Assembly: GCF_004027225.2 (NCBI RefSeq)
Contig: NC_044290.2
Location: 6,464,906 to 6,528,905, forward strand
Reading direction: 5' to 3'
From: Strigops habroptila
Taxonomy: Eukaryota; Chordata; Aves; Psittaciformes; Psittacidae
DNA length: 64,000 bases
A program made the position numbers and the translations under genes. Below, piece after piece: positions 37,201 to 49,200 of the stretch (the first letter of the stretch is position 1; every line of letters starts with the position of its first letter). The notes beneath the pieces are model-generated. The model had not been told where the DNA came from, made no database searches, and worked only from the letters and a program-made list of their open reading frames with translations.

Positions 37201-40200
37201 CCCATGCTGCCTGCAAAAGCCAGACCTGCTCTGTATAACCTCCCATGTCTGTGCTGTGGCCAGCTGGTTTGAAGTTGGCCAGGACAACTGAGGCACCTCA
37301 ACCCATGTCTGGCACATGAATTAGTCGCCTGATGTCTGTCCATCCTGACCAGCTGCAGCTTTCATGGACAGGATGCTCAGCTTCTCTTCAAGTCAGGTTA
37401 TTTTAATTGATGTGTCCTCTGGATATGGATTTAGCTGTCAAGTATTAGGTCCTCTTGCTTAAAAATGTGGTCAATGGGTCGAGAAACTTTACAGCAGTAG
37501 TGCTCACAGCACCAAGTAGCAAGATGCTGCCACACCAGCCCCTCTGTACAGCTCAGATTAGTAACTGTCCATGTTTGCAGAGAGCAAGAGCTGTCCCCAG
37601 GAGGGTCTGAGAAAGTTGTCACTGCTCACCGTGATATTACTGCACTGTTCTCTCTCCTCTCCTGCCTCACCTCTTCTGTCCTGCTGTTTCTGTTCCTGCT
37701 GTTCATCCCTGTCTTTCTCCCCACCCCTCCTACTCTGTATTTTCCCTCTTTTGTTCATTGGATTTTATACACCGTCCTTTTTTCCTCTCTGTTTCTGTCC
37801 CTCGCTTTTTTCCTCTCTTTTTGGCTTGCTCTCTCCTTCTGCGTGTTATACACCACCCCTCCTAGGAAAGGCACTTGTTTGATACCATATCACTGCTGAT
37901 CCAGGGATCTCTGGAAGGAGAGCTGAAGCTGATGGACAACCTGTCAGGCTCTGTGTACCATCATTATGCCCTCCCAGCTCCCGAATATTACAACTCTGAG
38001 AACCAGGTTAATATTCCTAATTTCCTGCAAAGTTTCCATCCAAACTTGATATGACTGAGGCCTTTAGTAGAGAGTTAACGTTCTTTACGTAATGTAGTCA
38101 CAGGGATGTTGAAGCATAAGGCATTTTGACTTTTTCTGTGGGCGTTGAGATAATGTCTTGGTTAATGATGTTGTATATCAACGCAAGGTGAAAAGTACAG
38201 GCTCTGAGTTTCCCTCTCCAACACAGTAAGAAGTTTTGCATTGGGATTTACCGTTCAGGAGTGTTGTAGGAAAAATACACGAAATCCTGTCTCCATCCTT
38301 CAGTGGGGTTCTTGTATTTGGCTTCTTGTTCCCAACCAGGGCTCCATAGCAATGGCAAGACACACCTGCAGAGCCTGAAGTATGGTGTGAGGTTTTCCCA
38401 GAGCATGGGCGGGTGGGGAACATAAAATGCTCTTTACATTTTGTGTCTACTTACACTGCATGAAAATCCAGTTTCAAATGATTTTCCTAAAGAGGCTTTT
38501 TGCAAGTGGGTCATTGTAAACTAGATCCTCATCTCTGATCTAAACTGACTTTGGAAGGCGAGGCAGCCCTTGATGATGTACTTAAGTAAGGGTGTGCTCC
38601 AGTGCTTTCTTGAGCAGGGGCTGTAATGCTTGTTTAAATTAGTTCATTTACTTCTCAGGATAAAATACCTACTTTCTCAAGCGTGTTATTCTTTAGAGCA
38701 AATATTTCCCCTAAATCTCAGCAGTAACCATAATAATAATTCAAGCATACCTATTTTTCCCTGCAATTGGAATTGAGCAAATTCCATATTCCTTGATATA
38801 TTTTTTTTTTTTTCTCCTTTTCTAGCTAAAAATAGCAGAAGTTTTCTTGTTAAATCAGTGTGCTTGTTTATGAGCTCACTGACACTAAATTATCCAACTC
38901 AGTGGTTCATTAGAGGAAAGGAACAAGCTCAGGTAAAATGAAATCCTACTGCAGGTATTTATATAGCAGGATAATATGTCTCCCTCTGATTGCTGTGTAT
39001 CGCTTTCCAGATTGAGGTCTATTAAGCTATAGAGGAAGTGGTTGCCTCTAAGAACTGCCAGAGGAATAGAAACAGTAGCTTTGGCAGGGAAGGCAGAGGG
39101 TCAGTGCGAAACTCAGCGAGAGCTGTTTGGAAATCTGTTGTCACAACATTTTTCAATGGCAAGTGCTGCTGCAGCAAAAAAAAAGGGTTTGACATTTCTG
39201 TAATGAAAAAAACGTAACGTTCCAGTTTGGCTTTTTCTTTCAAAATTTAAACTTGGGTTTTTTCCCCCCTCCCTCCGTGTAATTAAAACCTGTATAAATC
39301 AGTTGAACATTCCCAACAAAATGTTTTGACAGCTTCAAACTCAATTTTGGGAGCGCGGAGGCTGAAGGGGGAATTTGATGTTTTGTTTACATTTTGGCTT
39401 TTCTGTTCACACCATTTGTCATGTTCTGAGGCAAGTCAGGAATTTAGAGCAGCGCTGGGACTTGCTGAAAGATACCTGATTAATAGCAGCTCCAGCAGAG
39501 CAGCTCCATCAGGCAGGAGCTGTTGGTGTCCACCAGGCTTTAGCACAGCCTTTCCCCACATGCCTGGGCTCTGGCCGGTGCCTTCCCATTAGGAATCACT
39601 GTCCTTGTGCTGGCAGCCTTTGCAGTGATGCCTTTTTGGGGAGCCTCCTGTGAAATCAGGAGCTCCTTCAAAGCATCTCTCTTATCCACTGCCAGCAGAT
39701 GACTGTGTTAGAGGAGATATCAAACGCAAGGTTAGATGAGAGGAGCCCGACCCTCTTATCTCAGCTGAAGTTTTGAGCCTCTCAGGGTTCACTCATCACT
39801 GGGTTTATTTCACCCTACCGATGCCATTTCTAAGAGTGAGGAAATCCAGCCCTTTGACAACTTCAATGCAGCAGATCTGGGCCTCCGTGGTTTCTCTTGG
39901 AAGATATATTGTTGTTGAAAGACTTTTCAAGCATAGAGGATAGGAAAAAAAATGCACAGTGAGAAATGAAAAGGAAGCACCTGGAACTTGTCCAGACCAG
40001 GCGGCCCCTCAAGCATGAGCCACGCCTGGAGGATACCTGATGAAATGCTGCCCCAGTGCCCTGGGCACCAGCCTTGGACGCATACCCTGGGTGAGGATTT
40101 GAGGAGGGCTGAGCCTGCACTTGAGGGCAAACATCCCTCCTTGTAGTGCCTGGCAGAAGGGATGCTGCTCAGGGGGAGATGCTGCAGTCTTCTTTTCCCA

Positions 40201-43200
40201 TTTCTCTCCAAAACCACAAGTTATGTTTTGTATTTCTTATGTAAAGAGCTCTGTGTCTAGGGGCAGAGCTTCATCAGCATTTTGATAAAGATTTTTTTAT
40301 CAGTTATTTGAATGCCTTCAGCAGGGATGCGTTCATGCAAGACACATCAGTACAGGGTTTGCTCAGAGCTGGAGGAGGCTGGTGAGGCCAGGGCTGGGGC
40401 AGCATTTGGGAGACTGAAAGACACAGGCAGATCTTTTAGTAGGACAGTTATTGGTGCTTACCCAGGCACTGGAGGCTATTTAGCAGACCAGAACCCATTG
40501 AAGGCACCAGGAAGGCATTTGCTGACTGAAATCAAGCCTTAAGTTTCTCCCTGTCGCTTTTTAGCCATTAGGAACTTAATTACGGTCCCACTTGCCTCCT
40601 GGGGAGGGGGATGTCCCCATACCCTCCTTGGAGTGCAGGGAAGGGCATGCTCTGTACCCTACCTGCAAAATGATTTTGGGGAATTTTTGTGGACTCAATT
40701 GGATTAGCCTAGAGGCCAAGAGAACAGTGTGGTTATGAGGTAGGAACAATTTCAGAGAAGTCCAAAGATCTTGAAGCCTCTTGGATTTGATTATAGCCAA
40801 GAGGATAAATCTCTCTAGTATAAAAAGTAATGTTACTTTCGCTTCTTCATCTAGATAGGAGAACAGCAAAATACAATGCTAGCATTAGTGTATGGTTTTA
40901 AACTCCCTCCCAGATCATTGGTAAGCATTTAAGTATGAATGTCCCGCTCTTTTTCATTCCTTTGTTATATTTCATTTCTTTAAAGTTCTGTCCCCAGTTA
41001 CAATGTGCATGATGTAGCTTCTCCCACTGCAGGCTTATTGCTTTAGTGTCTAGAAGTATGTAGATTATGATACTTTTTATTTTCTTTCTTTTCCAAAAGA
41101 TTTGTTGTCCTGGTTTCTTATGCTTAATCATCTCTCCCTTTAGATCCCTCTAGCTGAGATGGAGGCTCTGTCTCTGGCGTCAGATATTCTCTCTGAAAAG
41201 TCCTGGTCCTTAGCTCTGACGGATGACTCTTTTCCTGATGATACTAACACACACTTACTTAATGCTCTGGAAAGCAATGTACATACACTGGTCGCTGTAT
41301 AGTCTGATGTTTACAGGGTTCGAAATACTGCTTCCACCTCTCTACACCTGCCTAATGGCATTTTCCATTCTAGTCCATTTCCAAATAGCACCAACCTTTC
41401 CCCTGAACAGGACGTTGTCCTTAATGCCATTAGGTCCTGGGTTGTTATCGCTCTTGTCCACAAACTTGGCTCCCTGTGAGGAACAAGTAGTTATTTCTAT
41501 TTTTCCTTTGGTGTCTTATGTAAAAACAGCGTGTTTTCTACAAGTAAAATAAATAGTGAAAGAATGCTTTGGAAAGCAACAAGGTTGAAATTTCCTCCCC
41601 ATCTGAAACAAATCAGTGATGCTGTGTGGAAGAGACATCCACGAACTAATGGCTTGTGTCCTCTGCTGAGGGATCATCTCCAACCCTTTGGTTTGTGCTG
41701 GATTTTTGTCTTTATGAACACAGGCACCACAAGGCTTTTTGTGTGATTGGTGCCAGACTGTTTGTTTTACAAATATCAGATGGGGATGTCTCCGAGATGC
41801 TGCTTGTTTTGTGAATTCTTACTAGCAGCCATCAAGCCAAAAAGCCAAAATAATGTTTGGACTCCTCTGTGTCTTTTTGAATGAAATAACCAGTATTTTG
41901 AACCCTGCTTTAACCATCTCCTCTTTGAAACATTAGACATTTTTAGCTGTGTAGCAGTCAAGTGCTTTTTTTCTGCTGTACAACAGACATAACTCCTTTT
42001 CCAACATTTTTGGACCATTCTTGTTTTCTTTGTTGTTGTTCATGTACTTGCCTTTGGATGTTTGTGTTGTTGATAAATTTTCTACCATTCGAGTCGACTG
42101 TCATCCTAATAGCACTTATTTGGGAAACACCTCTTAAACCGTGACAATATTTCCCATCATGCTTCACGGCATCATGTGCCAAAGATTTTGTGAACTACAT
42201 CTAACATTTGTAGGGGCCTTTTTGTTTCAAAACCAGTTAGTTTGGGTTAGAGTTGGGCTGAGGTTAGACAAAGCTGCTTGATAGCAAAGCAGTCCCAAGG
42301 GTATAACCGAGAGAGATGGTTTCTCTCCATAAAATGAAAAGCAAATCCTGGTTGAGCAAAGTGTTTTGTGAATTTGTGTCAATACCAACAAAGTCAAAAC
42401 AGTTTCCCAAACTCCTGAAATGCTGCAAGTTTTCATTGAGATCTTTTCTAAATGCAGCATTTTTACACTTTGTTTAGATACAGCTTTAGTTGAAAACTAT
42501 CTCAGAATGTTTTGTTTGACTCAAAATAGATTTGTGTTGGGATTTATGCTGTTGGGTTTTTTTTTGGTTCATGGAAAACTCAGTTTTGATTTTCAGTCAA
42601 GCCAAAACAATGTATTTTTCAAACCTAGCAGTGAACCAAACAGTCATGTGCTTCCGCTGCTCTGTTTGTGAGCTGGGCTCAGGAGATCATTCTGCAGCCA
42701 TTGGTTTTCATGAAGTTCACTCATGAGATTTCCCTTGAGATGATCAGAAAGTGGAAATGAGCCTGCTGTGGTATTGGATTCTGTCAATGAACCTAAAGGT
42801 TCATTAAAGTTTGGGTTTGGATAGGATCTCAAAGCCAAATTCTCGTGTTCAGATCCAAATGGTTTTGAATTTGAAACCTCAAGTTTCAGGCCATCTTTTG
42901 TGCTTTAAGCTAAATAATGCGAAACCTAAATAGCATAAACATGCTGCTCAGAAGGGGAAGGCAGGGAGGAACAGAGACATTCCCAGAACCCACGTCTCAG
43001 CTTTAGTAGCACAGGTTTCTCTCTCCTTCTCTGCGCTGTATCAGGAGACTGCAGTCTCTCTTATCTAGGCTGTATCCAGGCTATATCCAAACCAGCAGGT
43101 TCCAGAGGACTGAAACTAATGCTGCATGACAGTGCAGATCCATTTCCTCCACTAAATTTACAACAGTGGTTTTCCTTTATTTTCCTTTTCTTCTTTATTC

Positions 43201-46200
43201 CTCATTATTTTTTTCCTTTTCGTAAATTCCTTTTTATCTCATCATGTTTCTTGTGCAAGCAAAAGGCCATGGTGAAATTTTGGTTTTATGACTGAAGGAT
43301 AAAATTGGGGGAAAAAAATCTCAGTGCTGATTTCAGCAAACCTGTAATGCACTGAGTGAAGGGAAGATTTGTCAGAAAATAAGATTTAAAGTTCCCCAAA
43401 ATTGATCAGCAATATACTGTATCAGACTGCAATGTCACATCTTATTTCTGTGTTTTTCAATGGAGACCTTTTAAAGATGAAATAATTCTTTCATTAGAAA
43501 TACCCAGGGAAGCTGACTTCACTTCCATTTTTGCTAATACTGTCCAATATAATAACACCCAAGAACATTTCGGGATAGAGATACTTCCTTATGAAATCAG
43601 ACCTGAATCCACTTCATTCGATACTGCCTCTGGAGCTGCCCATTCCAAGAGACTCTTTGGCTGTAAAATCTCCACAGTCAACATATATACAATAACCTTT
43701 GCTTGCATTAGATCCCTTCTAATTAGAGAATGGCTTTAACCCTGAAGCAGTAGGTTTAGATATCCCTTTCAATAAAATGGGTTTAGTTACTCATTATGTG
43801 AGAAGGAAAACCAATAAAACTGTGCTGGGAGCCAGACTAGAGAATATTTTCTATAAACTAGTTCCTGCATTTGGTTTTGTTTTCTTTTCTCTTATTGTCA
43901 GAAGAGGAAGCTCCTCACCTTTGCAAAAGTCTGACTTGCTGATGAGGGCACATAGAGAGAGCTTTACTTTTATTGCAGAGGATCAAAGTTATGCAAAGCA
44001 TGTGACCTTTGCTGGCCTTGAGGCATGATGCCTTCTTTGCATACTCCTGAAATAGTCATGGTTTATTACTACAGTGTTGCTTCCTCTGTTTCTGTGGTTC
44101 ATTCTGTGTGACAATTTATTGACAATACAAAACGAGGGGTAGAGCTTCCTGGTAGATCCATTTGTGCAACCTATACATACTGATGATGTGCATGCCCATT
44201 GTGCCATACTGATTGCAATGGCTGTCGCTAGCATTTCTGGGCACTTCTCCTCTTCCCGTCCCATCATGTCTTTCTTCCTCACTGTTCCTTTCCCCATAGG
44301 CTGATCTCCGCTCCAAAGACGACACGTTGACCCTGTCTCCCAGCAAGGACTTGCTGAGCGTGAGGAAGCCTTCAGTGGGGCGCACACACTCTTTGCCAAA
44401 TGACAGCTATATGTTCCAGCCGCCGTACTCCAGCCCCTGCCCTGCTTCCCTGGGTGAGAGGAATCCGGCACATCACAAGTCCCAGTCAGGTATGTGTCTG
44501 TCAGCTGGGACAGGAGCAGGATTTTCCAATACAAAGCAATAGCTGGGATTTTCCAAGCTATTCAGTAGAAGGCAGCAAATTGCCATTGGCAATTGGCTAT
44601 TGCCATTGGTTTCCAATGAGCTGTTGGTGTCCAGATCTGTGGCTTTGCAGAGACCCTCCACAACTTGCAGAGACCCTCCACAATGTGCAAAATCCAGGCT
44701 GTTAAAGATAACTCCTTTCCTCTGACCTTTTTATTTAGCAGTGTGACAGTGAGCAGCTGGCCCGGCTCAATGCTGATCGTCCCCCTGCCTGGTTCCCTGA
44801 AGGTTACAGTCCTTACAGTCCGTACAGCCTGGGCTCCATCCATCTCAGCGGAGCTAGCTATGGCCCCTGAGCAGAAATCCCAGCAGAAAGATATTTCCTC
44901 ATGTCTGTTGTTTTTTGCAGCAGTACCTATTCTTGCAGATTTTGGAAGCTCTATATGGGAACATCTGTGAAATATGGGAAAATGGTGTCTCTAAATGCCT
45001 GCAAAATGAACATAAATGTGCTGAATTGAGAGAGATCTCAGTGTGAGATGAATGGAAAATAAGAGTGCAGAATTGTCCTTCCCAGTGTGAGTGGCTGGGA
45101 TATACACTTTACAGCTAAATTTGAAGATATTCTTAGATACAGTGTACTGCAGACACCAAGGGCTCACTCTCTACATGCACCTCTGTACCTGTACTTGCAG
45201 GTGCTTCCTGGTGCTTATCAATGTGCTTTCATTTACTCTAATTTCTAGGGGTTACCTTCTGCTGGTAAATGAATGGAGCTGTCTTTAATTCTTCTGTACA
45301 TGCCATCATTTTAGACATTCATCACAGACAAGACAGAGAAGTTTTTACAAGTATTGACATTTGAAAGCCTCTAAAGCAGAACATAATTTCAGCACTGTTC
45401 GGAATGGGAGGAGATTTGAATAGATTAGAAATAAGATGTTGAAATTTGCATAGTAATAAGAATCTGGATGAATAGCGACTGTTGAACAGCAGCAAAAATG
45501 CAGACACAATGGAGGAAGATGAATCTGGAGTTGTGAGAAATCACTGCAATAATACAGGATTTTCAAGGTCAAGAGCTGTCCTTTGAAGAACCTGTTTGCA
45601 CATAATGCAAAAGGTGCAGCTAAAATCCTGGTCAAATCCCACAGAGCCAATAGCAAGGCTCCCATTGCCTTCAGTGGAGCCAGAATTCATGGTTCTCTGT
45701 AATAACTGAGAAATTCCTCATACTTATAATCCTAGAGAATTCCCCAAAGAATCCTGTTTGTTACAGAGGGAGTTTCCAGTGCTTCATTTTTGACCCTTAA
45801 TTCAGATACGTTTGTCCTGTCTTCAACAAATGCATCAACTTGACCAAAAAGTGGGTAATTTCTGAGTCCATTCTTTCTTCAACATGAATAGCCCCATCTG
45901 ACAGCCCTGGCCTGGGGAGGGCAGGCAATGCACCCTTGTAAATCCACAGGAAAAACGCTTCCACTGAGATGTAGGAGAAGTATTTTGGAAAGGTGGTGTC
46001 TTATTCATAACCACATTAAGCAATTAAACCTTTTGCTTTTTTCTTCTGCTGCTGAAATTCCAATCGTCTTAGGCAGGCCAAAGTGCTCAGAGATGGGTAA
46101 GGTGCCCAAATCTTGGTGTAAGCATCTTTGTCCTGTTCCACCTCCAATGTCACTGCTTTTCAGGGTGGGGGAAGTCACCCCTACCTGTTTACAGTTTGTA

Positions 46201-49200
46201 ATATTATAAAGTGCTGTGAAGATAGCAAGAGGTGCCAGGCGCCTCTAATAAATCACCCTCATCACCCAAGTAGGCTGTAATATTTCAAGCTGAGAAAGGT
46301 TTTGTTGTCAGAAATACTGGCACTTGCAGGAGGTATTTGTTTGAATACTTCTTCATAATAGGGCTGTTGCTCTGGGAAACATTCCAGGACAAATGAGATT
46401 CTCTGGGATGCGGTCCAGGTTAAATGAATTGTTTTGAGAAACGCTGAGCCTGTTTGGGGGGGGGAGCATGCCGAGTTTCAAACCTTTTAGAAGAAGTAGC
46501 CAGCAACCACAAAGGGTCAGGAAGAGGCTGGGGAGTATGTGTTTCCTTCTCTTGGGATGCTTTGGAAAACTAGCCTTGAAAGCTGCCAGGTGCCGTTCCC
46601 TTTCGCTTCATACCCAGTGTGCGTGCTGGTTTTGAGATCCCAGCAGTTGGTCTCATACACTCAGGTATGGAGATATCCTTTTCTGGAGTCTTTCAAAGTC
46701 AGATCCTTGCGGTGTTGAGATGTGTGGATGCCTTCAAAGTTATTGGCCATAAAGCAGGGATACAGCAGTTGCCAGTCAGGATGAACTTCTAGTTCCTAAT
46801 CCTCTGTTCTCAACAGGAGCTAGTCCCAATTGTATCAGGGGAGAATGCCAAGAAAAATGAAATAATAGAGGCTTTTGGAATAATTTATTAGTAAGTGGGA
46901 GTTTTTTCCCAATCATGGAGAGCCAGCTGCTGAATTCAGTGGTTTTGCCATGCCTGTCTGGTCCAAGGTGCAACAGAGCAGTGTTTTGTGAAAGGTCATT
47001 GAGATTAGGACACAATCCCCAGAGGAACATCACGTTTCTGTCTCTTCTCCCTCTTGCAAGGTTCCAAGGCATCGGTGCAGTCACAGCCAGCAGACACCAG
47101 CTCTCTCCTACAAATTCCTAAAGACCATTTTCACCACATGAGAGCTCATGACTATTTGGTGAGGGAGAGCAAGCCCCAGGTTTCCCAGCAGGTTCACTCT
47201 CCTTCTGCTGAAAGGCTGCTCCGCAGACAGGTAAGCAGACTTATGATCATGAACCTGCAGAGGTTTTCTACTGTTGCGTTTCCAGGTTAACCATGCTTTA
47301 AATTCAAGGAGGGATTCACAGAGAAACCTCAGGAGAACTGTAATTCTCCTACAGAAATAACTAAAAGGTTGATGGATTTTGATCTGAAAGCCATCCAGGA
47401 GTCTCCAAAGAATATGCATGATGAGTATCATCTCCTTTGGCAACGTGCCTAAATGTTCTCCACATTGCTAGCACTTGGTTTTCTTTTTCTTTCAGTCCTC
47501 TTCATAAATGGGGAGCCAAATGCTCCCCAGGGGCTCGTTGGGGTTAAGGAACTAATTCTTGACTGCTGTGATTTTCTCAGTGCTTGAAAGGACACAGGGA
47601 CTGCAAACTCCATCCCAGGTCTCCCTTCCTCTGACTCCTCTTGTCTCTCGAAAGGGGAAAACTCTAAAGGAAGCAGGATATCTCATATGAAAAGCCATCA
47701 TGGAAAGCATATTTTTTACAGTGAGAATTGAAAATTTTCAATCTCCTGTGTGCTTGTGAAAAGTTTGAATATACACAGAACAGAACATATTTTATTTTGC
47801 AACTGGTTTTCTCTCTGGGTTTTGCCTGGCATTGATTTAAATTCTGATTCAACTAAAGATCTAAGAGATCTAATCAAAGATTCCAGTCTGGTTGATTGAA
47901 AGCATAAGTTTAAATTTATCTTCTTAAGTAAAATACTTACTTAAACTTTTGTGCTTCACTCTCACATTTTTAAGCATACTTCCTTGTGCAGCTGGATCAG
48001 GACCAGAGGCATGTCTGATTCCCAAACTCTGCTTTCTTCAGTAGTTTCATGCCTGATTTTATATACACAAAACAGATCGGTTCTATTTTTTTCCAAAGCA
48101 ATTTCTTACCTGCATGAAATATTCCCATTTCTTTAATCTTTTAATCAACATTGACAAATGAGACAGTTGATTCATTAAGCTCTAAAAAATGAATGTGAAG
48201 TACCAAGGTTAACAATTACATTAGTCTGTAATACTAAATTGACATAAGAAATTCCTAGCATGTATTCCTTTGCACAGGGCTGGCCAGCTACCCCAATCAC
48301 TGCTAATGGGGAAACTAATTGATGTCACGATTCCAGTTCATAACGGTGCTCTCTTGCTTTCTAATGAATAACAGACCCTTCCTTTTGAACAGATCTATCT
48401 ATAATAAATTACCATGTTAGCCATCTTCCTCAGCCTAATTTTGTTCATATCTTTGAAGGCTGCTTCTTCTCAGCCTTTTCATGTATATGTTAATTTATTC
48501 CCCTTCCACCCCTCTCTGCACATGCAGTGACATAAGCATGCTCTTGAAATGAGATTTCAGAGAGAAAAAAGCTTTGGAACAGTGAGCAGATATGGTCCAC
48601 AGGCCACATAGGTCCCTCTGAAGGTTAGTGAGGTGTTCCTTGGGCACGCTCCCAGGTACCAGGGAGCTCCCACTGTGGCTAATGGGAGCATTAAGGTTGT
48701 TCCTGGCAACAGAGCAGTATTGCTGTTACTGTTAATTGCAGTCTGGATGGCCAGACACTGTGAAACTTAGTCCTTAAAGAAGCAAAATTCCCTTTACACC
48801 CCCAGCACTTCTGCTTGCTCAAGTGCTCTCTGCTTGGCTCCTTTTATTGCCACCACTAATTTGTTACTAGCACATCATAATAGCCCAAACTAACAAAGCA
48901 TTTTGGTTTGCAGTACCCCTTTTTCCTTATTGTTATGTATATTGCATGTTAATTCTGATTTCTTTTCTTTCTTTTCTTTCTTTTCTTTCCCCTTCACCCC
49001 CCTCTCCTTTCCTAAATCTGTGTATAGATAAATCTTGTCCACCACATACCTGGTCCATGCACTTTCCTCCATCATTAAAACCTGTGTGTTTAACCTCCCT
49101 TTCCCTCCAGAGTGCTGGAGAGTGAACAACATCCCCACAGTAATGTGCAGTTTAAACTCCGGAATGTTTGACAATTAGTGATGCACTCGCAGATGAAGAT

